Shown here: positions 1 to 6,700 of the stretch, piece after piece
Layout: the number at the start of each line of letters is the position of its first letter
Numbering within the stretch: position 1 is the stretch's first letter
NCBI GenBank assembly: GCA_003529705.1
Contig: DPVA01000068.1
Location: forward strand, 1-7,097
Length of the DNA: 7,097 bases
Origin: Gammaproteobacteria bacterium
Lineage (GTDB): Bacteria > Pseudomonadota > Gammaproteobacteria > Arenicellales > UBA868
Reading direction: 5' to 3'
Translations under genes and position numbers: made by a program
The notes under the pieces: model-generated
The model's database searches: none
What the model saw: only the letters and a program-made list of their open reading frames with translations
Told to the model about the DNA's origin: nothing

Positions 1-259
1 CGCCAGTAGCCTTAACACCGGTTTGACTTACCACGTAGGTCAACGGACCAGCCGGCCCACAGCCAAAATCCAGAATCTGGTCTGCCGTGGACAGGACAAG
101 CCAGTCCAGGTACTCCCGCAAATCTTTTGCAACAACCCAAGAGTGCTGCCCGATGTCTTCCTCAAACGCCTCAGAGCGGACTTTCTGGAAAAGCGGCGAG
201 TCAAACTGGGAATACACAGCCGAGTATTCACGCCTGATACTTTTTTCTCGGCTGGACAT
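1..259 (-). CDS. SAM-dependent methyltransferase, N-terminal part (runs off the window)
   Basis: Reading the minus strand from an ATG at 259-257 gives 86 open codons up to the window edge, so the rest of the gene lies to the left. The peptide begins MSSREKSIRREYSAVYSQFD and contains DIGQHSWVVAKDLREYLDWL at about residues 35-54, a lead-in seen in many class I small-molecule methyltransferases. It is followed by motif I, ILDFGCGPAGPL (residues 62-73), the glycine-rich loop that binds S-adenosylmethionine. AGGAAAAGG at 272-264 sits 4 bases before the ATG and supports this start. The gene lies 61 bases downstream of the acyl-CoA ligase on the same strand and is probably the last known member of the hydratase-ligase operon. 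The acceptor cannot be told, because the substrate-specific C-terminal part is outside the window. Methyltransferase fold: fairly sure. Substrate: unknown. Confidence 0.8.
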   Translation of the reverse strand, partial: MSSREKSIRREYSAVYSQFDSPLFQKVRSEAFEEDIGQHSWVVAKDLREYLDWLVLSTADQILDFGCGPAGPLTYVVSQTGVKATG

Positions 260-277
260 CAATCCTTTTCCTCAGCC

Positions 278-292
278 CGTTATTGGGTAACG
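278..292. repeat. Short inverted repeat between ligase and methyltransferase
   Basis: CGTTA at 278-282 and TAACG at 288-292 are perfect complements around a 5-base loop, inside the 61-base gap between the ligase stop and the methyltransferase start. It lies only a few bases upstream of the methyltransferase ribosome binding site in the transcript. It has no T-run and is too short to be a convincing terminator. It could be a minor processing or translation-modulating hairpin, or chance. Confidence 0.25.
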
Positions 293-320
293 CTGTGATG
301 AACTAGGCCATGCCCGTCAC

Positions 321-1934
321 TCACCGATTGAGTTTCACGCCAGCCGCCTCCCGGTCCCAGGTGCCTTCCATCAGCCCTGAATCCCGGACCACATATTTCT
401 GAATTTTTCCGGTTGGCGTTTTCGGCAAACTGTCAACAAAACGGACATATCGTGGAATCATGAAATACGGAAGACGAGGTTCCAGAAATCGAATCAGACT
501 CGCAGGGTCTATTTGTTCTCCAGGTTTCGATACGACTACCGCCAGCACTTCCTGCTCGGTATCAGATGAGGCAACCGGTACCACCGCGCACTCGACTACC
601 TGGTCGTGGGCGTTAACTTCATTTTCAACCTCCATCGACGATATGTTCTCGCCGCGACGCCGGATGGCATCTTTTGTCCTGTCGACAAAGTAAAGATTCC
701 CATGTTCGTCTTTCGACAGCATATCGCCGGTGTGGATCCACTGATTTCTCAGCAACGCGGCGGTCCACTCAGGATGCTGCCAATAGCCGTTAGTCACGAT
801 CCAGGGGACTTTTGTTCTCACCAGGGCTTCGCCCGGAGTACCATGCGGCACCTCGTGATCAAATTCATCGACAATTTTGACTTCATAGCGGTCTTCCAGA
901 ATCCGGCCGCAGGTCTTGTTGTCAACCAATTCAAATCCTGACTGCGTCGGACAGTTCATTTCGGTACCACCCCAGGTGGTTGAAATCATGCAGTCAAAAC
1001 GATCCTTGAAGGTCTCCACCTCGGGTATCAGCGGCACCATTAAAACCCGTTCCAAAGGGTTGTCTGCGTCCTCCTCTGTCGTCGGCTGCTTGTAGATGAA
1101 ATTCGCCATGGCACCCAGCAGAAATGTGGTTGTAACCCGATATCTTTCTGCATCCTGCCAGAATCGCTCAACACTGAAGGGTCCAACAATTACAGTTGTT
1201 GCGCCAGCGATCCCAGCAGCGTAAACGGTAGCCAGCAACCCTGCAATATGAAAAAGCGGCAGAGGTGAGCAATACACATCGTCTTCACGTAATTCGAGCA
1301 TCTCAGTGACACCGCGGGCATATTCAAAAGCATGAGCGTGCGTCATCGTGACGCCTTTGGAACGCCCTGTCGTTCCCGAGGTATAGAACACGCCCATGAA
1401 GTCGCGATAACTGGGGGGCTCACCCTCGAATAACGCATCGTCCAGGATATCGGGATACTGATAGGTCTCGTAACGACTAACAATCTGCTCCCAAACCTGT
1501 CCTGGAACCTCGCCCTCACCGACGATGAGGATCACCCGCTTAAGATGAAGCAGTTCATCCCGAACATCGACAAGTCGCTGCAGAAACTCCGCTTCAATCG
1601 CAATCGTTTCCGCAAGGGAATCGTTGATCAGATACGAAAATATATTACCGCGGTAGTGAGTATTGACCGGGACCAGCGGAGCACCGCACTTAGCCAATGC
1701 GCACCACAAAAAGACTTGCTCGACACGGTTTTGGGACATGCAAAGCACGGTATCCCCTGTAGTAACACCAATGCGACTAAGTCCCTGAGCCAATCGGCTC
1801 GAGAGGTTATCGACCTCCCGATAACTGAATGACTGTTCGCCTGAGAGAATCCAGGGCTTGTCGGGACGGCGCTGTACCTGATAATCGAGGACGGTTGGCA
1901 AGTCATGATGACGCTGATCATCAAAAAACCCCAT
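321..1934 (-). CDS. ATP-dependent acyl-CoA ligase, CaiC-like (ANL/AMP-binding superfamily)
   Basis: This 537-residue cytosolic enzyme should activate a carboxylic acid with ATP to an acyl-AMP and then form its CoA thioester. It is full length for the family and carries the core motifs in order: the phosphate-binding loop YTSGTTGRSKG (184-194), the adenine/acyl-adenylate motif TTWGGTEMN (319-327), HTGD (401-404) whose Asp binds the ribose, the hinge region RTKDAIRRRGENIS (419-432), and the C-terminal PKTPTGKIQK (504-513) with catalytic Lys510. The RRRGENIS hinge and overall layout recall crotonobetaine/carnitine-CoA ligase CaiC. The GGTEMN form departs from the usual YGMTE. The ATG lies 2 bases after the hydratase stop, with AAGGG inside the end of the hydratase gene about 9 bases upstream, so the two are in one operon and may be translationally coupled. 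The carnitine operon partners CaiA/CaiB are absent, so the acid substrate is open. Ligase class is near certain; substrate is not. Confidence 0.93.
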   Translation of the reverse strand: MGFFDDQRHHDLPTVLDYQVQRRPDKPWILSGEQSFSYREVDNLSSRLAQGLSRIGVTTGDTVLCMSQNRVEQVFLWCALAKCGAPLVPVNTHYRGNIFSYLINDSLAETIAIEAEFLQRLVDVRDELLHLKRVILIVGEGEVPGQVWEQIVSRYETYQYPDILDDALFEGEPPSYRDFMGVFYTSGTTGRSKGVTMTHAHAFEYARGVTEMLELREDDVYCSPLPLFHIAGLLATVYAAGIAGATTVIVGPFSVERFWQDAERYRVTTTFLLGAMANFIYKQPTTEEDADNPLERVLMVPLIPEVETFKDRFDCMISTTWGGTEMNCPTQSGFELVDNKTCGRILEDRYEVKIVDEFDHEVPHGTPGEALVRTKVPWIVTNGYWQHPEWTAALLRNQWIHTGDMLSKDEHGNLYFVDRTKDAIRRRGENISSMEVENEVNAHDQVVECAVVPVASSDTEQEVLAVVVSKPGEQIDPASLIRFLEPRLPYFMIPRYVRFVDSLPKTPTGKIQKYVVRDSGLMEGTWDREAAGVKLNR

Positions 1935-1936
1935 GA

Positions 1937-2743
1937 CTAACGACCCTTAAACTGCGGCTTTCGTTTCTCTGAAAATGCCTGTACTGCCTCCCCGTAATCC
2001 TCAGAATAAACCAGCGTTGCAATGGTCTGTTTCTCAAGGTTTAACGCGGTTTCAAAGTCCGCTTCCGTGGACTGAGTCACCATCCGTTTATGGTGAATGA
2101 CCGCCATGGGTGCCCGGGACATGACGACGCGGGCTAGGCGCTCGGCCTCTTTTTCTTCTTCGCCAACCGGAACCAGCTTGTTCACGAGGCCTATCCGGTA
2201 AGCTTCTTCAGCATCAATAAATTCTCCGGTCAACATCAATTCTCTAGCCTTATTCAGACCCACAATCATGGGCAATAGTTTTGTTGCGCCCCCGGTAATC
2301 GTCATACCAGCGTTGCTCTCTGGAAAACCAAAGACAGCATCTTCAGCAGCAACAATCATGTCCGAGTCAATTGAGATCTCAAACCCGGCGCCCACGGCAT
2401 AACCGCGCACCGCAGCAATGACCACTTTCGGGGCGCGACGGATGATTCTAGGAATTTCCTGAAGATTCTCGGTAATGTCCTCGACGATATCGAGTATCGG
2501 GTGAATCTCACCAGATTGAATATAGGGGTACTCCTCAAGCGCGGCCTTTAGGTCATCGCCGGCAGAAAACGCCGGCCCGACACTAGAGAGAATAATAGCC
2601 TTGACGGCCTTGTCCTCAGCTGCTTCCTTCAAGATTTTCACAAAATGCCGGCATTCATCAGCATCGAACGCGTTCAGAATCTCAGGCTTGTTGAACCTAA
2701 TCCACGCAATCCCGTCTTTCACCTCGTACAAGAGTGAAGCCAT
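1937..2743 (-). CDS. Enoyl-CoA hydratase/isomerase (crotonase family), CaiD-like
   Basis: This 268-residue crotonase-fold enzyme is of usual length. FSAGDD (59-64) and the GYAVGAGFE stretch (114-122) form the oxyanion hole that holds the thioester carbonyl. Glu122 (GAGFE) and Glu142 (FGFPE) align with the two catalytic glutamates of classical hydratases, so real hydratase/dehydratase activity on a 2-enoyl-CoA or 3-hydroxyacyl-CoA is expected, rather than the one-Glu chemistry of many isomerases and lyases. The GAGFE...D.IVAAEDAVFGFPE pattern resembles carnitinyl-CoA dehydratase CaiD. The C-terminus SEKRKPQFKGR is the common ending of the trimer-forming helical part. The start is fixed by a strong AAGGAG 6 bases upstream of the ATG. 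It is the first gene of a unit with the acyl-CoA ligase (2-base gap) and the methyltransferase. Family sure; exact acyl substrate unknown. Confidence 0.93.
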   Translation of the reverse strand: MASLLYEVKDGIAWIRFNKPEILNAFDADECRHFVKILKEAAEDKAVKAIILSSVGPAFSAGDDLKAALEEYPYIQSGEIHPILDIVEDITENLQEIPRIIRRAPKVVIAAVRGYAVGAGFEISIDSDMIVAAEDAVFGFPESNAGMTITGGATKLLPMIVGLNKARELMLTGEFIDAEEAYRIGLVNKLVPVGEEEKEAERLARVVMSRAPMAVIHHKRMVTQSTEADFETALNLEKQTIATLVYSEDYGEAVQAFSEKRKPQFKGR

Positions 2744-2749
2744 AGCTCT

Positions 2750-2755
2750 CTCCTT
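2750..2755 (-). promoter_or_regulatory. Strong ribosome binding site of the enoyl-CoA hydratase gene
   Basis: On the minus strand AAGGAG lies 6 bases before the ATG at 2743. It is the best Shine-Dalgarno match in the window and marks the hydratase as the well-translated first gene of its operon. Confidence 0.75.
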
Positions 2756-2797
2756 TGTTGATTTTCCTTCCGCTGTCTTCGTCGAACCCCGGCGGTA

Positions 2798-2826
2798 TTC
2801 TTATCTGGTAGACACTCTACTTTCAA
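2798..2826 (-). promoter_or_regulatory. Candidate promoter for the hydratase-ligase-methyltransferase operon
   Basis: The 274 bases between the aminotransferase stop (3018) and the hydratase start (2743) hold no gene. In the minus direction TTGAAA (2826-2821) is followed after 17 bases by TAAGAA (2803-2798), a fair -35 with a weak -10. Transcription would start about 45-50 bases upstream of the hydratase ATG. A perfect inverted repeat fills the spacer, which would suit a regulated promoter. The assignment is by eye only. I see no convincing intrinsic terminator for the upstream aminotransferase gene, so read-through from that unit is possible. Confidence 0.35.
2808..2820. promoter_or_regulatory. 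Operator-like palindrome in the promoter spacer
   Basis: GTAGA CAC TCTAC is a perfect 5+5 inverted repeat with a 3-base centre. It lies exactly between the candidate -35 and -10 boxes of the hydratase operon, where a bound repressor would block RNA polymerase. No regulator gene is in the window. Short palindromes also arise by chance. Confidence 0.3.
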
Positions 2827-2863
2827 GAAAAACACGATTTCCCACTAGATGCTTTCATTGCCA

Positions 2864-2895
2864 GAAGGAATAGCAGTACCGACTCCTTCCTGCTA
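2864..2895. repeat. Two interleaved inverted repeats in the intergenic region
   Basis: GAAGGA (2864-2869) pairs with TCCTTC (2884-2889), and TAGCAG (2871-2876) pairs with CTGCTA (2890-2895). The order A-B-A'-B' means the two stems interlock rather than nest, which is pseudoknot topology. There is no T-run after it in either direction, so it is not a plain terminator. It lies upstream of the candidate hydratase promoter, in the 3' trailer of the aminotransferase transcript. Confidence 0.25.
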
Positions 2896-3017
2896 ATCCC
2901 TTGAGCGATTCCAGCTATTGGTAATCCGATAAGCATACTCATCATGTTTTGATCGGTTTCGGGTCAAGCTGATGTCGCCCCGAATTCTCAAAACGGCATC
3001 TAAGACCCGTCAGAAGC

Positions 3018-4223
3018 TCAAGCAGCCTTATTCAGAAGGGATTCGGCACAATGTGCAATGATCCCAGCGAGATGCTCGCAGTTCTGTAGCGAGAAAGTAA
3101 GCGGTATACGAATATCAAACAGACCCGCAAGCACCTCGTCCGTTTGCGGCAGTGACTGAAGATTGGTGTACTGCCAACTCCTGTGATTGCTGGTGTAGCC
3201 ATGGGGCTCGTGGTCACCGAACCACTTGAGCTCCACACCGAGTGCCTTGTTATCCTGAACAAACTGGCGGGCATCGTCATCGGAGATGCCCGGAATCAGA
3301 AACTGAAACGAACTGCCAACGTAAGTCTCTTTTTGCGGCCGGACGGGGACCTGAAAAGAAGAAACCTCACGAAGCCTTTTCTCGATCTTTCTGTAGCGCT
3401 CATTCCAACGCCTTACGTTCAACTCCAACTCCGCAAGCTGGGGCCTCAGAATTGCGGCCCGTAGATTGTCCATGCGCCCTGAGCAGTTGGGCGTTTGAAG
3501 CCGGATCGTAGAGAAAACCGATGGGTCCGGGGACGCTCCATGACGCTCATAGAGCATATACGAACCAGACAACATTATGGCTCTCGCCATGAGTTCCGGT
3601 GAATCTGAGGTAATGAACCCACCCTCTCCGGAATTCACATGCTTGTAGGTCTGTGTGCTGAAACAAGAGGCGTGGCCGAAATTACCGCTTCTCTTGCTAT
3701 CCCATAAAGCCCCCATGGTATGCGCGCAGTCTTCGATCAGAATCAGATTCTGAGCAGTGACTATGTCCATGATCTTGTTCATATCAGCGAGATGGCCTCG
3801 CATATGCGAGAGCATGAAAAAACGCGCATCGCTGGATTGTGCTTTTGCTTCCAGGTCATCGAGATCAATGACAAGATTGTTTGTGACTTCGACGAAAACC
3901 GGCTCACCCCCCGCGTTCACGATAGCGCCGGGAACCGGCGCTAGCGTGAACGAATTCGTCAGAACCTGTTCGCCGGATTCAAGGCCAGCAGCCTTAAGGG
4001 CAGTGCTCAGAGCATATCCACCGGAAGTACAGGCGAGGCAATATTTACTGCCCTGCCAGGCGGCGTATTCCGTTTCCAGCTGCGCAGTCTGCGAAACTTC
4101 ACCGTCGGCCGTGTTGTAGCGGTGGAGTCGGCCCGAACGCAGAACTTCTGTCGCAGCCGCGATCGCACTATCGCTGATTGACTCCTGTTGGGTAAAATTT
4201 TCGGTAAACGGGGTCAGGCTCAT
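3018..4223 (-). CDS. DegT/DnrJ/EryC1/StrS-family PLP-dependent aminotransferase
   Basis: This 401-residue fold-type I PLP enzyme should move an amino group from a donor such as glutamate to a keto or aldehyde acceptor, typically a nucleotide sugar or aminocyclitol in this family. CTSGGYALSTALKAAGL (65-81) is the phosphate/cofactor-contact region. IEDCAHTMGA (163-172) holds Asp165, which pairs with the PLP ring nitrogen. Lys194 in STQTYKHVNSGEGGF (189-203) is the Schiff-base lysine. RMDNLRAAILRPQL (250-263) is the usual family signature following the active site. All key residues are present, so it should be a true aminotransferase and not a regulatory relative. An in-frame TAA 27 bases upstream, with no other start codon between, fixes the ATG, although the ribosome site is poor. 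It follows the CuyA-like gene by 30 bases and is probably co-transcribed. No other sugar-nucleotide genes are visible, so a non-sugar acceptor is possible. Confidence 0.9.
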   Translation of the reverse strand: MSLTPFTENFTQQESISDSAIAAATEVLRSGRLHRYNTADGEVSQTAQLETEYAAWQGSKYCLACTSGGYALSTALKAAGLESGEQVLTNSFTLAPVPGAIVNAGGEPVFVEVTNNLVIDLDDLEAKAQSSDARFFMLSHMRGHLADMNKIMDIVTAQNLILIEDCAHTMGALWDSKRSGNFGHASCFSTQTYKHVNSGEGGFITSDSPELMARAIMLSGSYMLYERHGASPDPSVFSTIRLQTPNCSGRMDNLRAAILRPQLAELELNVRRWNERYRKIEKRLREVSSFQVPVRPQKETYVGSSFQFLIPGISDDDARQFVQDNKALGVELKWFGDHEPHGYTSNHRSWQYTNLQSLPQTDEVLAGLFDIRIPLTFSLQNCEHLAGIIAHCAESLLNKAA

Positions 4224-4253
4224 GGCGAATATTGCTCTATTGATTGGTGTTTA

Positions 4254-5276
4254 TTATGTCGACGATTCTAGTTGATTCTCAAAGCCAAACGTCGACAGGT
4301 AACCGAACAGAGAGGCCGAACCTCCGGTATGCAGAAAAACGATACGCTCGCTTTTTTTGAAGGAGCCTTTGCGAATTAGATCAATCATTCCTGCCGCCCC
4401 CTTCGATGAATAGACCGGATCAAGAAGAATCGCTTCCCGCTCGGCAAACATGCGGATCGCTTCGATCCCTTCCGGGGTTGGAACCCCGTAGCCTTCACCC
4501 ACGTAATCCGAATTGGCAGAGATATCCGCAGCGGTAACAGCGCCGGGGCAACCAAGTTTCTCGGCAGTTTTCTCAGCAAGCCTTAGGACGTTTTCCTCCT
4601 GCGCCTCTTTTCCGGCCCTAACGGAAATACCCAACACTGGAATCTGAGCATGGATGGCCTTGAGACCCGCTACCAGTCCGGCCTGCGTACCCGTACTGCC
4701 GGTCGCATGAACAATATAATCAATGACAAGATCCCGATCATTAGCCTGGGCAACGAGTTCAAAGGCACAGTTCGCGTAGCCAAGAGCCCCGGTTGCGTTG
4801 GAACCCCCACCCGGGATCGTGTAGACATTTCGCCCCTGACCCCTGAAGTTATCGGCAACAGCCTCCATTTCGGCATTCATGTCCAGCCCGGGTCCGCGCT
4901 TCTCCGCGCTTGCACCGTGGAGGAAATCGAGCAGGACATTTCCGTTGTGGTTGTAGTTACTCTCCCTCGACCCGGTGCGGTCCTCCAAAAGGATATGGCA
5001 ATCCATCCCGAGTTTTGCAGCAAAAGCTGCTGTCTGACGAGCATGGTTCGACTGGGTGGCCCCCTGGGTGATAACAAGGTCGGCTCCCTCCATTTTGGCC
5101 TCAGCCATCAGGAATTCGAGCTTGCGAGTCTTGTTCCCCCCAGTGGAAAGACCCGTACAGTCGTCGCGTTTAATCCAGATTTCCGGCCCACCAAGCAACT
5201 CAGAGAGCCGATCAAGCCGCTCCAGTGGGGTTGGCAGGTGTGCCAGATGAATACGGGGGAAACGAGCAAGGTACAT
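4254..5276 (-). CDS. cuyA: L-cysteate sulfo-lyase (CuyA-like) / D-cysteine desulfhydrase family PLP enzyme
   Basis: This 340-residue fold-type II PLP enzyme should cleave a C3 sulfur amino acid to pyruvate and ammonia, releasing sulfite (from L-cysteate) or sulfide (from cysteine). [20 protein letters not shown] (33-52) holds Lys49, the Schiff-base lysine. QSNHARQ (75-81) holds the substrate-binding Ser76. [12 protein letters not shown] (156-167) and HTGGS (316-320) contact the cofactor. DPVYSSK (286-292) holds Tyr289. The relatives are ACC deaminase, DcyD and CuyA. ACC deaminase has Glu after the Tyr and Leu in HLGG; here Ser290 and Thr317 stand there, the pattern of D-cysteine desulfhydrases, so ACC deaminase is unlikely. 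The [20 protein letters not shown] region looks to me most like CuyA of marine sulfonate degraders. The only in-frame start after the upstream TAA is this ATG. First gene of a unit with the aminotransferase 30 bases on. Family sure; cysteate versus D-cysteine not settled. Confidence 0.85.
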   Translation of the reverse strand: MYLARFPRIHLAHLPTPLERLDRLSELLGGPEIWIKRDDCTGLSTGGNKTRKLEFLMAEAKMEGADLVITQGATQSNHARQTAAFAAKLGMDCHILLEDRTGSRESNYNHNGNVLLDFLHGASAEKRGPGLDMNAEMEAVADNFRGQGRNVYTIPGGGSNATGALGYANCAFELVAQANDRDLVIDYIVHATGSTGTQAGLVAGLKAIHAQIPVLGISVRAGKEAQEENVLRLAEKTAEKLGCPGAVTAADISANSDYVGEGYGVPTPEGIEAIRMFAEREAILLDPVYSSKGAAGMIDLIRKGSFKKSERIVFLHTGGSASLFGYLSTFGFENQLESST

Positions 5277-5305
5277 TTTAGAATTCTCTGATTATTAAAA
5301 AAACA

Positions 5306-5334
5306 AGTATTCAACATCGAATTGAGGATTTCAA
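5306..5334 (-). promoter_or_regulatory. Candidate promoter of the cuyA-aminotransferase unit
   Basis: The 239 bases between the hydroxylase stop and the cuyA start hold no gene. On the minus strand TTGAAA (5334-5329) and AATACT (5311-5306) are 17 bases apart, which would start transcription about 20-25 bases before the cuyA ATG, just before a run of seven T. The ribosome binding site is weak (AGAG about 9 bases upstream of the ATG). No terminator of the upstream hydroxylase gene is evident, so read-through is also possible. Confidence 0.3.
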
Positions 5335-5341
5335 TCACAGA

Positions 5342-5398
5342 GCCAGATCATCAAGCAGGGTTATCGTAGAAAGCTTCTGCGTTCGGTGCAGATCTGGC
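5342..5398. repeat. Spaced 8-base inverted repeat upstream of the cuyA promoter
   Basis: GCCAGATC at 5342-5349 is the exact reverse complement of GATCTGGC at 5391-5398, with 41 bases between. The arms lie just upstream of the candidate cuyA promoter, a possible place for a regulator that loops or binds two half sites. The arms do not extend and the spacing is long for a hairpin, so chance is a real alternative. Confidence 0.2.
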
Positions 5399-5515
5399 AG
5401 ATCAACAGTTGGATCGCAGTACTGGCTGATGGGGCTCGCAAAGTGGATTCGATCAACCCGATGCTCTCCCTCCAATCCCCTCGATCACTTTTCTCCGCCG
5501 GCGGTCCAGAAACTG

Positions 5516-6496
5516 CTAATGTGACTGCGCTGTTCCGTCATGGAAACTACCTGTCCATTGATCCATGGGAATTTCAAGTCCACCGTAGTTGCATTCAAAA
5601 TACCGATGGTGCATCTGATGGTGGAAAGTCCCCAGCGGTAGAACCAGGCGGTTACCCGCCATCACGCCCTGATACCCCGTATGAGTTGTTGCTGCAGACA
5701 ATGTAAAGTACTGAAGGTGAAAGATAATCAGCAGGCGTGCCGATGGCACGACCCAGTGGATCAACACTGTGCCCAGGTAAATTAGATGCTCTATTGGATG
5801 CATGGACAGGCCAGACCACGGCCCAATATTGGTATTGCGGTGATGCAGGGCGTGTATCCGCTTATACAATGGCGGCCAGTGGATGAGTCGGTGAATCATA
5901 AAAAAGTGAAAAGTCTCCCACGCAGGCAATAGGAGAATGAGCAGGATTAGCCACGGCAGGCTCGATGGCACAATCAACATCGGGGCATAGCCGTTAGCCA
6001 GAGCCCACATCATCAGTGCCTCATAAGCGGTCCATACCGTTACCCCACTTGCACACGACCAGAACATATTGTCACGCACCTGCGACCCGAAGGTGAATTT
6101 ACGACCACTCTTTACCAATGGTCGACTGTCATATCGGCGCTCATTGCCCTGAGCCTTCCAAACATAGAAATACACATGCAAGCTGCCCGCGACAACAAAT
6201 ATCAGGGCCAAGTTACGTACAAAAATCTCACCAATCCAGCCCGGCGCGAACTCGTGGCAACGCTGCAGCGCAGGATGAAAAAACGCCCACGATACGACAG
6301 AAAGTATCAGAATAATTAGCCGCTCTGATAGCGGAAACCAACCCGATACCGCCCACTTCAGTATGCCACGGAGATCAGGAGGCCACCGAAAGTACGGCGA
6401 CGTTGCGAGCGAAAACCCCGGCGTGTAATGCCGGCGGGATGCGTCGGATCCCACGGCCGCCCCACCGAAGGAAAACTGTTTTGGATCGTCAGCCAA
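5516..6496 (-). CDS. Fatty acid hydroxylase / sterol desaturase superfamily membrane protein
   Basis: This 326-residue integral membrane protein carries the histidine boxes of the membrane di-iron hydroxylase/desaturase superfamily: HRLIH (202-206), HALHH (215-219) and HHQMHH (292-297), with extra conserved-looking His233, His237 and His272 (HTGYQG). These should bind two irons that activate oxygen to hydroxylate or desaturate a lipid. Hydrophobic segments near residues 58-75, 92-113, 172-192 and 238-262 are likely membrane spans, with the His boxes facing the cytosol as in the family. The N-terminal 40 or so residues are polar and unassigned. No ATG lies near the start: a TGA sits 15 bases upstream in frame and the first usable codon is TTG at 6496, with AGGA 3 bases before it. 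A GTG at residue 15, preceded by GGTGGGG, is an alternative. It stands apart from cuyA (239 bases) and diverges from the cupin gene. Superfamily sure; lipid substrate unknown. Confidence 0.9.
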   Translation of the reverse strand: MADDPKQFSFGGAAVGSDASRRHYTPGFSLATSPYFRWPPDLRGILKWAVSGWFPLSERLIILILSVVSWAFFHPALQRCHEFAPGWIGEIFVRNLALIFVVAGSLHVYFYVWKAQGNERRYDSRPLVKSGRKFTFGSQVRDNMFWSCASGVTVWTAYEALMMWALANGYAPMLIVPSSLPWLILLILLLPAWETFHFFMIHRLIHWPPLYKRIHALHHRNTNIGPWSGLSMHPIEHLIYLGTVLIHWVVPSARLLIIFHLQYFTLSAATTHTGYQGVMAGNRLVLPLGTFHHQMHHRYFECNYGGLEIPMDQWTGSFHDGTAQSH

Positions 6497-6572
6497 TAGT
6501 CCTAATCCCTCAACTCGTGTACAAGAATCCTCCGGTGACCCTGATCTTCAGGATTGCTCCCAAAAAGGGTTT

Positions 6573-6600
6573 TAAATATCTTCCGAATAACTCTAATCAA
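6573..6600 (-). promoter_or_regulatory. Weak candidate promoter of the hydroxylase gene
   Basis: In the minus direction TTGATT (6600-6595) is followed after 16 bases by TATTTA (6578-6573), in the AT-rich part of the divergent intergenic region. The leader to the TTG start would be roughly 70 bases. The -10 match is poor and the call is tentative. Confidence 0.25.
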
Positions 6601-6624
6601 AAACTTATCACCTGTCGTATGAAT

Positions 6625-6635
6625 CCAACCGTTGG
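6625..6635. promoter_or_regulatory. Operator-like palindrome overlapping the cupin -35 box
   Basis: CCAAC C GTTGG is a perfect 5+5 inverted repeat with one central base. Its right arm covers the first four bases of the cupin -35 box, and it lies about 25 bases upstream of the candidate hydroxylase promoter. A protein bound here could affect both divergent genes. No regulator gene is seen in the window. Confidence 0.3.
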
Positions 6636-6660
6636 CATAAAGGGATAGGGTTGCTATAGA
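6632..6660 (+). promoter_or_regulatory. Sigma70-type promoter of the cupin gene
   Basis: TTGGCA (6632-6637) and TATAGA (6655-6660) are separated by exactly 17 bases and match consensus at five of six (-35) and four or five of six (-10) positions. The start of transcription would be near 6667, giving a leader of about 43 bases that includes the ribosome site GAGGA. This is the best promoter match in the window. Confidence 0.6.
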
Positions 6661-6695
6661 GTGTCCGCCTGATAACCGCTGTTCAACACTCTTTC

Positions 6696-6700
6696 GAGGA
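6696..6700 (+). promoter_or_regulatory. Ribosome binding site deciding the cupin start
   Basis: GAGGA lies 9 bases before the ATG at 6710. A nearer ATG at 6703 is in another frame and meets a stop after five codons, so 6710 is the true start. Confidence 0.6.

Noticed and set aside
23..298. A 91-codon plus-strand open frame at the left end
   Set aside because: The opposite strand encodes a methyltransferase start with SAM-binding motif I and a good ribosome site; the plus frame has neither.
4650..5291. A 213-codon plus-strand open frame antisense to cuyA
   Set aside because: It lies entirely within the reverse strand of a gene with full PLP-enzyme motifs, and its peptide shows no domain. It is a shadow frame.
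5495..5504. CCGCCGGCGG palindrome just downstream of the hydroxylase stop, considered as a terminator
   Set aside because: It has no loop and no following T-run, so it cannot act as a normal intrinsic terminator; a short GC palindrome of this kind is common by chance.
5386..5706. A 106-codon plus-strand open frame covering the gap before cuyA
   Set aside because: More than half is antisense to the hydroxylase C-terminus, it has no clear ribosome site and its peptide resembles no known family.
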